A stretch of 43,065 bases of DNA, from contig JAGPBS010000015.1 in assembly GCA_018063245.1 (NCBI GenBank), positions 1 through 43,065 of the forward strand, in the 5' to 3' direction. Within the stretch, counting starts at the first letter, position 1. Each line of letters opens with the position of its first letter. Positions 1 to 9,034 of the stretch are shown here, piece by piece. This DNA is from Alphaproteobacteria bacterium (GTDB lineage Bacteria; Pseudomonadota; Alphaproteobacteria; JAGPBS01). Made by a program: the position numbers and the translations under genes. The notes beneath the pieces are model-generated. The model was not told where the DNA came from. It was given only the letters and a program-made list of their open reading frames with translations, and ran no database searches.

Positions 1-1
1 G

Positions 2-2452
2 ATTAAGGCTGGGATGCATGTGGCTGTCTGTGAGCAAGTGGAAGATCCGCAAGAAGCAAAAAAACGTGGTGCAAAGTCAGTTGTTAAGCGTGAGGTGATC
101 CGCCTGATTACAAAAGGGACTCTCACAGAAGAACACTTGCTTGAAGCGGATGAAAATAATTTCATTCTTTCCGTTGTTCCGCATGAAGGCGAAGATAGGT
201 TTGGTCTTGCTGTTCTTGATTTATCGATTGGACTTTTCCAGACTGAAGTTTCAGATTTAAAGAATTTAGCCGCCAATATTGGAAAGTACGGACCAGCTGA
301 GATTTTGATTTCTGATTCATTTTATGAACAAGAAAAGGTTAAAGTGCTATTTGATATTTATCAACAGCGTTTAACGCTTTTACCAATTCGGCGGTATGAT
401 TTGGCGAATGCGCAAGAAAATATTCTGCAGTTTTATGGAGTTAAAAGTCTGTCAGTTTTTGGCGATTTTAGTGAGCCTGAAATTTTAGCCGCTGGTATTT
501 TGATGGATTATATCTATCAAACCCAAAAGGGAACGATGCCAAAACTAAGATCTTTGGTGAAGCTTCAGGAAAATTCGGTCATGCAGATTGACTCAGCCAC
601 GCGTAATAATCTTGAGTTACATCGGACTTTATCAGGGAATCGGAAAGGGTCTTTCATTGATGCAATTGATCGGTCAATGACTTCGGCCGGCTCACGTTTG
701 TTATCTCGCTCTTTGTCAGCGCCTATGCTCAATCTTGACAATATTCAATCACGACAGGATTTTGTTTCCTTCTTCCATGGAGCAGATGATCTCAGAGAGA
801 AGATAAGAGGTTATTTACAGCAATATCCAGATTTAGAGAGGGCTTTTTCACGCCTTTCATTAAAGCGCGCAGGACCAAGAGATTTGCAAGCTATTTACAG
901 AGGGCTCTGTGTTGCGGGTCATTTGAAAACAAAAATCATTCAATATTTTGCAGATTTTCATACGATTCGTGAGCTTGCGAAAACCTTAGATCAGATCCAT
1001 GATTTCAGCGCGATTCGAGAAAAATTACGCAGAGCTCTGAATGATGAGCTGCCACTTTTAACAAGAGATGGTGGGTTCATCCGGCCAGGTTATCATGCAG
1101 GTCTTGATGAGCTCCGTGGTCTCAAAGAAAATGGCAAAAAGCATATTGCAGGCTTGCAGCAAAAATATCAGGAAATATCAGGAATTCCATCACTTAAGAT
1201 TAAGTATAACAATGTTCTCGGTTACTTTATTGAAGCAACACCAACAGTTGCTGATAAAATGGTGACGGGTAAAAATGTTGAGTATTTTATTCATCGTCAG
1301 ACACTGGTGGGCGGTAGCCGTTTCTCAACGGTTGAGCTTGGAGAGCTCGAGCAAAAAATGGCAAGGGCTGAAGATCAGAGTGTTGCTTTGGAGCTTGAGA
1401 TCTTTGAAGAAATTTGCGGAGATATTTTGCATAAAGCAGATTCAATTCAATTGGCCGCTGATGCGGTTGCTTTGATTGATGTGGCCTCTGGTTTTGCAGA
1501 ATTGGCGATTGAAAAAAATTATGTTCGCCCCAAAATGACCAATTTAAAAACATGTCGTATTCTCGGAGGACGTCATCCTGTTGTTGAGCAAGTCTTGATG
1601 AAACAGAATGGAAAGAAATTTATCGGAAACAATTGTCAATTAGGGGAGACAGAACGTCTTTGGTTGTTAACAGGTCCAAATATGGCGGGTAAATCAACTT
1701 TCTTAAGACAAAATGCTTTGATTGTGATTCTGGCGCAGTTGGGGAGTTTTGTGCCGGCAACTGAGGCTGAAATTGGTTTGGTTGATCGTGTTTTCAGCCG
1801 TGTTGGTGCAGCTGATGATCTTGCAAAGGGTCAGTCAACCTTTATGATTGAAATGGTTGAAACAGCAGCGATCTTGAATCAAGCAACGGATCGATCTTTG
1901 GTGATTTTGGATGAGATTGGGCGAGGGACAGCGACTTATGATGGGCTTTCAATTGCCTGGGCAACTTTAGAGCATCTGCATGATGTATTGAAGTGTCGAA
2001 CTTTGTTTGCAACTCATTACCATGAATTAACGGAGCTGGCTGGAAAGTTAAAGTCAATGGCCTGTTACACAATGCGTGTTAAAGAATGGAACAATGAAAT
2101 TATCTTTATGCATGAGGTGATGAAAGGGGCTGCAAGCAGGTCTTACGGGATTCATGTTGCTCAGATTGCTGGATTGCCGAAAACAGTGATTCAGCGAGCA
2201 GAGACGATTTTGTCAATTTTAGAAAAACTGAAGCCAGAATTTTCAGTTGATGAATCATCACAGTTGCCTTTGTTTCAAGTGCGTGAATCGGATCAAAATT
2301 TTAAGGATGAGTCTTTTGTGAGCGAAGAAATGCAGAGTAACATTGCGAGCTTCACCAAAATGAGAGATAATCTTGCTGATGTGAATCCCGATGATATGAC
2401 CCCAAAACAGGCATTAGAAGTTCTTTATCAGTTGAAAAAAATGGCGAGCTAA
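2..2452 (+). CDS. mutS: DNA mismatch repair protein MutS, 5' truncated by the window edge
   Basis: MutS binds base mismatches and small loops in newly replicated DNA and starts methyl-independent or MutL-dependent repair. The reading frame is open from the first bases, and the residues before the first ATG (IKAG, then MHVAVCEQ) match the usual MutS mismatch-recognition region. The true start therefore lies upstream and only the first few dozen residues are missing. The visible part carries the connector, the lever/clamp helices, a Walker A motif GPNMAGKST near residue 555, Walker B LVILDEIGRG, and the ATHYHELT segment after it. The C-terminal tail ends in a helical region (MTPKQALEVLYQLKK) typical of the MutS dimerisation tail. 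The next gene starts one base after the stop codon, so the two may be co-transcribed, although the functions differ. Confidence 0.97.
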   Translation: MKAGMHVAVCEQVEDPQEAKKRGAKSVVKREVIRLITKGTLTEEHLLEADENNFILSVVPHEGEDRFGLAVLDLSIGLFQTEVSDLKNLAANIGKYGPAEILISDSFYEQEKVKVLFDIYQQRLTLLPIRRYDLANAQENILQFYGVKSLSVFGDFSEPEILAAGILMDYIYQTQKGTMPKLRSLVKLQENSVMQIDSATRNNLELHRTLSGNRKGSFIDAIDRSMTSAGSRLLSRSLSAPMLNLDNIQSRQDFVSFFHGADDLREKIRGYLQQYPDLERAFSRLSLKRAGPRDLQAIYRGLCVAGHLKTKIIQYFADFHTIRELAKTLDQIHDFSAIREKLRRALNDELPLLTRDGGFIRPGYHAGLDELRGLKENGKKHIAGLQQKYQEISGIPSLKIKYNNVLGYFIEATPTVADKMVTGKNVEYFIHRQTLVGGSRFSTVELGELEQKMARAEDQSVALELEIFEEICGDILHKADSIQLAADAVALIDVASGFAELAIEKNYVRPKMTNLKTCRILGGRHPVVEQVLMKQNGKKFIGNNCQLGETERLWLLTGPNMAGKSTFLRQNALIVILAQLGSFVPATEAEIGLVDRVFSRVGAADDLAKGQSTFMIEMVETAAILNQATDRSLVILDEIGRGTATYDGLSIAWATLEHLHDVLKCRTLFATHYHELTELAGKLKSMACYTMRVKEWNNEIIFMHEVMKGAASRSYGIHVAQIAGLPKTVIQRAETILSILEKLKPEFSVDESSQLPLFQVRESDQNFKDESFVSEEMQSNIASFTKMRDNLADVNPDDMTPKQALEVLYQLKKMAS

Positions 2453-2453
2453 G

Positions 2454-3938
2454 ATGTTAGAACAGAAAATTGATCCTAAAAATTTCAGTGAGTATAGACT
2501 TGTCTTATGTCTTTTGGGATTGATTTTAAGCATTAAGCTATATTTATTGTTTTATGTTTTGGATCCGATTTTTTGGCCTGATACGGGTGGGTATCTTGGT
2601 TATGCAGATTTCATTCTTGAACAGGGAAATATCTTTGCGAAAGAGAAATTTGGGCTCGCTGCCATTCAAACAACTTACTTTCGAATGTTTGGGTATCCTG
2701 TGTTTATTGCTATCTCTAAAATTCTGTTTGGTGACTTTTGGCCGAAAGGTCTTGTTATATTACAGTTTTTGATTTCAGCTGTTGCCTCATTCTATGTTTA
2801 TCGATTCTCTCGGTTATTGAATTTATCAAAAGGCTTCTCGCTTTTTGTTTGTTTCTCTTACGCCACAGGCGCTGGATTGGTTTTTGATTTTTCAATTTTA
2901 ACGGATAGTTTTTTTGCAAGCTTTTTGGTTATGGCTCTTTTTTATGCTGTTCGTTCTGTTTCAAAAGAAAGGCACATCGCATATCGAGACTTGTTCTTAT
3001 CGACCTTCTTTCTTATATGTTGCTTATTGCTTCGTGAAGGAGCATTCGTACTGAGTCTTTGCTTTATGCCATGGTTTATCTTGGGTGCTTTAAAAGAGAC
3101 GGGTGGGTTTTTTATGGGATCTGTTAGATTTGTGAAACTCTGTATTTCTTTTTATGCACCATTGATTACGATTGTTATCTTTTTACAGATGTGGAACCAT
3201 AGTTTCAGTGGTTATTATTTTTTAGCGACAGGGATGCAAGCAGTTTATTTTCAGCGTCCAATAGAGCTGGTTTATGATGGCTTATTATCGCCTGGTATGA
3301 TGGATTATTTGCCTAATGATTATCAGAGTGCAGCAGAGGCTGTTTTTAAAAAATTTGTCTTTTATGAAATTATACATTTCAATGACCTTCTTTATAAAAA
3401 TTTTGATTTGAACGCGATTCAGATTTTAGAAATTGGGAAGCATTTTTATATGAAGCTTTGGATGGCTGAGCCGGGACTTATGTTTTTGGGTGTGTTGAAG
3501 AAAATGAAATTTTTATTGTTTTTGGAACAGAGCTTTCGTCCTTTAGGATTTTTTAAAGATCTCTCAAAATACACAGATTATTTTACTTGGGTAAGCTTTA
3601 GAAACTTACGATTAGGGAAAATTACGGGTGCAGATATTTCTGTGGGAACTTATTTGCTTTATGTCGGCAATATGTTAACGCAAGCTTTTTCTCTTTGTGT
3701 TGGTTTTGCGTTTGTCGGATTACCTTTGGTGACGTGGTATGCGTTTGCCCGTGGTTTGATAAAAAGAATCGATGTTCTCAATCATTTATCATTGTGGTTT
3801 ACAGTTTGGATTTTCTATGGCGTATATGCTCTTATTCACGTTGAGATTCGATATATGATCGCTATTATTCCCTTGATGTTTATTGGCGGTATAAGGGCTT
3901 TTCAAACTTTAAACTCATTGAGAGCCGCTCGTTTATAA
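2454..3938 (+). CDS. Polytopic membrane protein, GT-C glycosyltransferase-like
   Basis: This 494-residue protein is mostly hydrophobic, with about ten predicted membrane spans by eye. Its first external loop carries WPDTGGYLGYADFILEQG. That Asp-rich loop just after the first helix is the usual position of the catalytic or metal-binding acidic residues in GT-C enzymes, which transfer sugars from polyprenyl-phosphate donors on the outer face of the inner membrane. No exact family can be named. The start lies one base after the mutS stop. The gene belongs with the UbiA-family gene and the second GT-C gene downstream, suggesting a lipid-linked sugar pathway for a surface polymer. That pathway assignment is an inference from neighbours. 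Confidence 0.7.
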   Translation: MLEQKIDPKNFSEYRLVLCLLGLILSIKLYLLFYVLDPIFWPDTGGYLGYADFILEQGNIFAKEKFGLAAIQTTYFRMFGYPVFIAISKILFGDFWPKGLVILQFLISAVASFYVYRFSRLLNLSKGFSLFVCFSYATGAGLVFDFSILTDSFFASFLVMALFYAVRSVSKERHIAYRDLFLSTFFLICCLLLREGAFVLSLCFMPWFILGALKETGGFFMGSVRFVKLCISFYAPLITIVIFLQMWNHSFSGYYFLATGMQAVYFQRPIELVYDGLLSPGMMDYLPNDYQSAAEAVFKKFVFYEIIHFNDLLYKNFDLNAIQILEIGKHFYMKLWMAEPGLMFLGVLKKMKFLLFLEQSFRPLGFFKDLSKYTDYFTWVSFRNLRLGKITGADISVGTYLLYVGNMLTQAFSLCVGFAFVGLPLVTWYAFARGLIKRIDVLNHLSLWFTVWIFYGVYALIHVEIRYMIAIIPLMFIGGIRAFQTLNSLRAARL

Positions 3939-3996
3939 ATTGATAAAGCGCATTATTTAATAATTTATAAAAGGCTTTGGGCTAAGATGACCATCA

Positions 3997-4014
3997 GAAC
4001 AAGATCATTTGTTC
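3997..4014. promoter_or_regulatory. Small dyad GAACAA-N6-TTGTTC upstream of the UbiA-like gene
   Basis: A perfect 6-6-6 inverted repeat lies about 30 bases before the UbiA-family start, in the 98-base gap after the GT-C-like gene. A sequence resembling a -10 box (GATAAAAT) follows at once. It could be an operator, but in an AT-rich gap a dyad this short may arise by chance. Confidence 0.25.
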
Positions 4015-4042
4015 AGATAAAATCTTAAGTTGAGCTGTGGTA

Positions 4043-5370
4043 ATGAAATCAAAAAGTCCGATTCTGGTTATTGAAGATTATCAATTTTTTCTGAAATCAA
4101 ATTATCTGTTTGAATCATGGTGGATAAAATTCTTGTATTTTATCAAAGTGAGATTGACGCGAGCACATTGTAAAGATACTACGCGTGACTTTTTAAGTCT
4201 TCTTCCTATGCGAGAAGATTTTGTAGAATGGCTCAAAATATTGGATTCTATGAAAGTAGCCATCTATCTTGGGAAACAATTTCCGGAAGAGCTCAGAGAC
4301 ATATTCTTAGATAAATTTCCATTTCTGAAAAAACATGCAGCAAAAGGAGAGAGTCAAGATCTATTCTTTTTAAAAGGAAGTATCGCTCATCCTCTTATTT
4401 TTAAAAATGAAGGTAAGAAGCAAGAGCAAGTAAGTGATGATAAAAAAATTCCTTTTCCGATGTTTATAGGGTATCAATCAACAGTTTTTTTAAAAGTGAA
4501 ATCGTTTATAAAAGCGATTCGGTGTCAACAATATATCAAAAATATTTTGATTCTTGTCCCTCTCGTGGCATCACATAATATATTTGATACGGATAAGTTA
4601 TCGATGGCACTCATTGCATTTTTTGCTTTTAGTTTCTCGGCATCAACGATTTATGTGATGAATGATTTATTTGATCTTTTTGATGATCGAAAACACCCAA
4701 CAAAGAAAAATCGACCTTTGGCTTCAGGCGATATTTCAATTCAGACATCGCTTTTCACAATACCTGTTTTGTTATGTCTGTCGATTTTTTTAGCTTCTCT
4801 TGTTTCAAGCCAGTTTGTTATTTTGGTTTTTGGCTATCTGATTCTTAATCTGGCTTATACCTTATTTTTCAAAAGAATCCCTATTTTTGACATTATTCTT
4901 TTATCTAACATGTATACATATAGACTCATTATAGGTTCTGAAGCAACAGATATTCCTTTATCATTCTGGTTGCTAGGGTTTAGCTTCTTTTTATTTTTAA
5001 GTCTTGCTGTTATTAAACGATATAAAGAATTGTTTTATTTAAGAGAACAGACATCAAGTACGAAAAGCGAGAATAGCCGAGGGTATCGTATTGTTGATAT
5101 GTCAATTCTTTTAAATATGGGCATGACCAGTGGTGCGATTGCCGTTTGGTTTTCTCTCTCTATATCAATAGTACAGATATTCAGCTTTTGTACAGCCACC
5201 CTGAATATTTGTGGCTAGCTTGTCCTTTTATGCTTTTATGGATAGCATCGTTATGGCTTGCAACTGTCAGGAATGAAATGTCTGATGATCCGATCATTTA
5301 TGCTCTGACGAATAAAAAAAGCCTATTTTTAATTGCAATTTGTGGACTTATATTAATCAAAGCAACGTGA
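4043..5370 (+). pseudogene. UbiA-family prenyltransferase with degenerate HAD-like N-terminus, frameshifted
   Basis: UbiA-family enzymes move a polyprenyl or similar group. The HAD-UbiA subgroup is related to decaprenyl-phosphate phosphoribose synthases that make lipid-linked pentose donors. The first frame runs to 5218 and the rest of the protein (ending KKSLFLIAICGLILIKAT) continues in another frame to 5370. The break lies in a CTCTCTCT tract near 5155-5162. Removing one CT unit gives an uninterrupted AVWFSLYINSTDIQLLYSHP that fits the family's C-terminus. UbiA motif 1 is visible as NDLFDLFDDRKHPTKKNRP. The first 100 or so residues resemble the HAD domain found in this subgroup, but the nucleophile motif (normally DxDGT) reads VIEDYQF, so phosphatase activity is unlikely. 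I chose the ATG at 4043; a GTG lies two codons upstream. It could be a pseudogene, a phase-variable gene or a sequencing error. Confidence 0.75.
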
Positions 5371-5377
5371 GGTCATT

Positions 5378-7030
5378 ATGATGTTAAGACAAAATATTTT
5401 GCATAGACTCTTGGTTCTGGGTGTCCTTTTGGGCGTATCGTGCATTATGTATTTAACAAGTAAGACAAATGGTGAGTTTTGGTGGAGCGATGCACCAAGA
5501 CATGCTTTGAATACCATTTTCTGTGCAGATTTGCTCAAAGATATGCCTCTAACGCATTTAAAAAATTACGCTTATGATTATTATTTTCAATATCCAGCTT
5601 TAACTATTCTCTTTTATCCTCCTCTTTTTTACGTGACTGCCGCTCCTTTTGTATTAATGTTTGGCGCAACAAATGGTGTGATTCAAGGGATTGTCATTGT
5701 GCATTTTTTTTTCTTAGCTCTTGGAGTTTATCGACTATCGAGATTTTGGTTCTCAGTTCCTCTCTCACTTGCGCTTAGTGTCGCTTTTTGTTTTTTGCCT
5801 GATATAGCAAAATGGGCTAGGCAGATTATGCTGGAAATACCTTCTTTATGTTTCTTTATATGGTCTATTTTTTTCTTTTTGAAATTTCTGCAAGGGAAAA
5901 AAGATAAATACTTATATCTAACAACACTGTTTATTCTTTTAAGCATGTACACTAAGTTTACAGCCATCTTCATCATTCCTGTCTTTGCTTTATTTTTGCT
6001 GTGGGAGTATAGGCTTGATTTATTCAGAAAAAGAGTTTTTGTCCTGAACATAATCATTTTATGCTTATGTATGCTGCCATTGGTTTATTTGACACTATAT
6101 TTTGGTAAAACGAATTATGAATCTATGACCAATATCAGTGATGCACCGCTTAGTAAGCTTACGCTTGAAAATTGGTTGATCTATTTGAAATTTATACCAA
6201 GTCAGATTGGGCTTGTCTTAACGTATGTCTTGATTGCATCATGCCTGATTTCTTATGTTTGGACGAAATTGCAACATCGTGATTATTTTGCGTTTCAAGA
6301 TTTTCAGAAAAAAGGTTTTATTTTTCTCTGTGCGTGGTATGTGTCAGGTTACATATTTTTTAGTTATATCTCTTTGAAACAGTCTAGGTATAGTTTATAT
6401 ATTCTGTATCCGCTCTTGTTTTTAGTCTTTTTTGCAGTTGATCATCTCAGAAAAGAAAATAAAATATGGTCAACTCTTTGTGCTTTTTTAATTGCAGTGT
6501 TTGTGATGGTGAGTACGCTTCTTTATTATCCAGCGCCTTTTGTGACAGGCTATAGAGAATCAGTTGATTTTATATCTGATAAAATTCCATCTCAGACAAA
6601 TGTAATGATTTCTGCTTATAGAGATGGGTCTTTTATTGCGAACATGCGAATGTATGCGGGCAGGAACGATGTTTCAATATTCCGGTCTGACAAACTGTTC
6701 TTGCATGTCAATGATCGGAAAAGCTTGGGAGTTGGAGAGAAAAACTTTTCAGAAGATGAGATTCTCGAAATCATCAATCGCAATAGAATTTCATATGTTG
6801 TTGCCCAAGATGAGTTTTGGATTGATGTTCCTCAGATGAAAAGAGTAGATAATGTTTTAAAATCATCTCATTTTCAGAAAGTGTTTGAGATTATTCCAAC
6901 TGCTTTTGAGCCGATTCATGAAAGCAAAATAATTGTGTATAAGAATTTATCAAAGCTACCAGCTGAAGCCATTAGAGAGCCGATTGACATTCCTAAGATC
7001 GGTGGACAGATTGAAAAACATAATCAATAG
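5378..7030 (+). CDS. GT-C family glycosyltransferase (ArnT/PMT-like)
   Basis: This 550-residue integral membrane protein has about a dozen hydrophobic spans followed by a soluble C-terminal region of some 140 residues. The first periplasmic loop contains WWSDAPRHALNTIF, with an acidic residue where ArnT/PMT-type enzymes place their catalytic Asp. FYPPLFYVTAAPFVLMFG follows and matches the P-P-L-x-Y segment common in this superfamily. Members transfer sugars from undecaprenyl- or dolichyl-phosphate donors to lipid, protein or glycan acceptors. The start lies seven bases after the UbiA-like gene ends, so the two are probably one transcription unit. A UbiA enzyme making a lipid-linked donor and a GT-C enzyme using it would be a sensible pair, but donor and acceptor cannot be read from the sequence. 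Its stop abuts the convergent nicotinamidase gene. Confidence 0.78.
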   Translation: MMLRQNILHRLLVLGVLLGVSCIMYLTSKTNGEFWWSDAPRHALNTIFCADLLKDMPLTHLKNYAYDYYFQYPALTILFYPPLFYVTAAPFVLMFGATNGVIQGIVIVHFFFLALGVYRLSRFWFSVPLSLALSVAFCFLPDIAKWARQIMLEIPSLCFFIWSIFFFLKFLQGKKDKYLYLTTLFILLSMYTKFTAIFIIPVFALFLLWEYRLDLFRKRVFVLNIIILCLCMLPLVYLTLYFGKTNYESMTNISDAPLSKLTLENWLIYLKFIPSQIGLVLTYVLIASCLISYVWTKLQHRDYFAFQDFQKKGFIFLCAWYVSGYIFFSYISLKQSRYSLYILYPLLFLVFFAVDHLRKENKIWSTLCAFLIAVFVMVSTLLYYPAPFVTGYRESVDFISDKIPSQTNVMISAYRDGSFIANMRMYAGRNDVSIFRSDKLFLHVNDRKSLGVGEKNFSEDEILEIINRNRISYVVAQDEFWIDVPQMKRVDNVLKSSHFQKVFEIIPTAFEPIHESKIIVYKNLSKLPAEAIREPIDIPKIGGQIEKHNQ

Positions 7031-7756
7031 TTATGCAAATTTTAATTCATCAACAATAATTGCGCCGCGCGATGCCATAAAATAAAGGCCTAGGTGATGA
7101 GCGAGTGCTTGTGGATGTCGTGCTGAGTCGGGCAGGGTATATTTTTCACACATTTGATGATTAATTTCAAAAGTAGCACAGCCTGGCTCATAGACGATGA
7201 TTTCTTTTAAAGTAGAGCCAAAGAAACCTCTGTTTCTAACAGATAGGGAGATAAGAACCAAATCCATCACGCAGACATCAGTGCATATGCCTGTGAAGAT
7301 CAAATGAGTTAGCTTGTGATCTTTGACCCACTTGATAAAATGATTTTGACCATTCTCATCCATTGCACCAATAAAGCCATTGATGCATTCTTTTTCGAGA
7401 AAAGTTACATGCGTTGAAGTTTCCATCCATTTTAATTCATCAACAATTTCGGCTTCTTCTGTCCCTTTTAGACAATGTGGTGGATAAGGGGGTTCATATT
7501 TTTCAGGATGATGACTATCTTTGAAGAAATAGGTCGGATGTTTCTTTTCGTGAAATTGAGCGGAAAGTGAAGAAACTTCAGATATCATAGAATTAATTTG
7601 AGCATTTGGTGCAAGAGGGGCAAGAGAGCCAGCGCCAACTTTTGTAAATCCTTTGATTAAATCAACAATCACTAACCCAGGACGGTCGTTTGATCCAAGG
7701 CCAATGGTTTGAGGGTGAACAGGCATTTGTTCTTGAATTTGATCTTCGAGTGTCAT
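7031..7756 (-). CDS. Nicotinamidase / isochorismatase-family cysteine hydrolase, plant NIC-like
   Basis: The protein should hydrolyse nicotinamide to nicotinate for NAD salvage. The catalytic triad is visible: Asp32 in IVDLIKGF, Lys122 in EKECINGF and Cys162 in GICTDVCVMD. Metal ligands fit Asp80 and His82 (KDSHHPE) and His94 (YPPHC). Several segments (DSHHP, PPYPPHC, KGTEE, the GICTDVCV region, the C-terminal HPQALAHHLGLY) are closer, as I recall them, to the plant NIC1-type nicotinamidases than to bacterial PncA, so transfer from or to a eukaryote is possible. The start has AGGAAGGA six bases upstream. It diverges from the receiver-protein gene, and a 17-bp palindrome lies between them. Another amide hydrolase of the same superfamily remains possible. 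Confidence 0.8.
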   Translation of the reverse strand: MTLEDQIQEQMPVHPQTIGLGSNDRPGLVIVDLIKGFTKVGAGSLAPLAPNAQINSMISEVSSLSAQFHEKKHPTYFFKDSHHPEKYEPPYPPHCLKGTEEAEIVDELKWMETSTHVTFLEKECINGFIGAMDENGQNHFIKWVKDHKLTHLIFTGICTDVCVMDLVLISLSVRNRGFFGSTLKEIIVYEPGCATFEINHQMCEKYTLPDSARHPQALAHHLGLYFMASRGAIIVDELKFA

Positions 7757-7798
7757 AAACAGTCCTTCCTCAAAGGATTGAAATTATTAAATGGTCTT

Positions 7799-7815
7799 TA
7801 TTCTATGATAGAATA
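7799..7815. promoter_or_regulatory. 17-bp perfect palindrome in a divergent promoter region
   Basis: TATTCTATGATAGAATA is a perfect palindrome around a central G. It lies 43 bases upstream of the nicotinamidase start and about 140 bases before the receiver-protein start. A second, looser dyad (AGCATA at 7833-7838, TATGCT at 7848-7853) follows. Position and symmetry suit a repressor site, but no regulator is visible and the site matches none I recognise. Confidence 0.35.
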
Positions 7816-7957
7816 CAGAAAATAACAAGCTTAGCATAAGTTAAAGATATGCTTAACAAAAGGCGATAGGTTTCTTCACTTTTTATCATTTTGTTTCGGT
7901 TAAAATTGTGATTGAATCTTAATAAATGGTCAGATTGAAATTGATAAGAGATCGAAA

Positions 7958-8503
7958 ATGAAAAAATATGACTTTGCAGCACTTAATGTTTTAATTGTTG
8001 ATGATAGTGCTTTTATGAGAAAAACGTTACACAAGATTCTCACGGGCTTTGGGTTTCGTTCTATTTTTGAAGCTGCAGATGCTGTTGATGGTTTGTCACT
8101 TTTAAAGCAACATAGCATCGATCTTGTCATTACAGACTGGGTGATGGATCCTCTTGATGGAGTGGAATTTACGAAAATTATTAGAGCTGGAACAGATACA
8201 CCGAATCCTTATGTGCCGATCCTGATGTTAACTGGTTATACGGAGAGATATCGTATTGAAAAAGCAAGAGATGCAGGCATTACTGAATTTTTAGCTAAGC
8301 CAATCTCATCTGAAATACTTTTTAAAAGATTGGTTGCAGTCATCGAAACACCAAGAAAATTTATTGAAACGGATAAATATAAGGGGCCGGATCGTCGGAG
8401 AAATAGGCCAGATAGCGATTATAAGGGCGATGAAAGAAGAAATGGTAATTTGCAAAAGGAAATGTCAGTTAATGACATTGATGCTCTTTTGAGTAAGGGA
8501 TAG
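7958..8503 (+). CDS. CheY-like response regulator with basic GPDRRR tail
   Basis: This is a single-domain receiver of about 130 residues plus a 50-residue tail. The phosphorylation residues are all present: Asp15 and Asp16 (VDDSAF), phospho-acceptor Asp60 (ITDWVMDPLDG), Thr92 (LTGY) and Lys114 (AKPIS). No DNA-binding or enzymatic output domain follows. Instead the tail has two similar basic motifs, GPDRRR and GDERR, in a hydrophilic stretch, so it probably works through protein contacts. The next gene encodes an HPt-like protein three bases downstream, giving a natural phosphate partner. No sensor kinase is in the window. Such orphan receivers occur widely in alphaproteobacteria in motility, cell-cycle and stress relays; which role applies cannot be told. 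Confidence 0.88.
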   Translation: MKKYDFAALNVLIVDDSAFMRKTLHKILTGFGFRSIFEAADAVDGLSLLKQHSIDLVITDWVMDPLDGVEFTKIIRAGTDTPNPYVPILMLTGYTERYRIEKARDAGITEFLAKPISSEILFKRLVAVIETPRKFIETDKYKGPDRRRNRPDSDYKGDERRNGNLQKEMSVNDIDALLSKG

Positions 8504-8506
8504 AAG

Positions 8507-9034
8507 ATGACAAAGAAGGATAAGGACGTTAAAATGATTACGAGCTTTGCAGAACAGGATGAGATGCTAAGACGTAAAGTCAATACAGGAAATGGGGTTA
8601 TACCAACTGTTGCCATTTCAGCCGGCAAAAATGCATTGAATCAATTAACTGTTGAATATGAGCAATTACTTATTCTACAGGTCGATCAAATTGTACATCT
8701 TTTTAATCAAATTGAGCAAGGAAAGTTCGAATTTGAGAAAGGACTTACCCAGATATATGAGCTGTCTCATTCTATCAGAGGGGAGGCTGGCATGTTTGAT
8801 CTACGATTTTTAGGTCGTGTCGCAGCGAATCTTTGTCTTTTTATCGAAACATTAGAAAATACGAAGAGCGTAGATTTAAATCCAAGAATTCTAAAAATTA
8901 TTCAAATTCATCTGAATTCCCTGAAATTGTCGGGAAATAACATTACAACAGGTGAGATTACGCCTGATCAAATACCGCTGCTGGATCAGCTTGGTGAATT
9001 GCGTCAAAAATTTGCGCAATTCATCAATCAATGA
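8507..9034 (+). CDS. HPt-like histidine phosphotransfer protein
   Basis: This 175-residue soluble helical protein has the HPt signature around His88 (LSHSIRGEAGMFD), equivalent to the H-x-I/L-K/R-G motif on which such domains carry the phosphate. The flanking helices (residues about 50-130) fit the four-helix bundle. The first 40 residues look disordered. It follows the receiver gene after three bases and is very likely its partner in a phosphorelay. Its last seven bases overlap the end of the convergent methyltransferase gene. The histidine is visible, but the domain call depends on one motif and on context. Confidence 0.75.
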   Translation: MTKKDKDVKMITSFAEQDEMLRRKVNTGNGVIPTVAISAGKNALNQLTVEYEQLLILQVDQIVHLFNQIEQGKFEFEKGLTQIYELSHSIRGEAGMFDLRFLGRVAANLCLFIETLENTKSVDLNPRILKIIQIHLNSLKLSGNNITTGEITPDQIPLLDQLGELRQKFAQFINQ

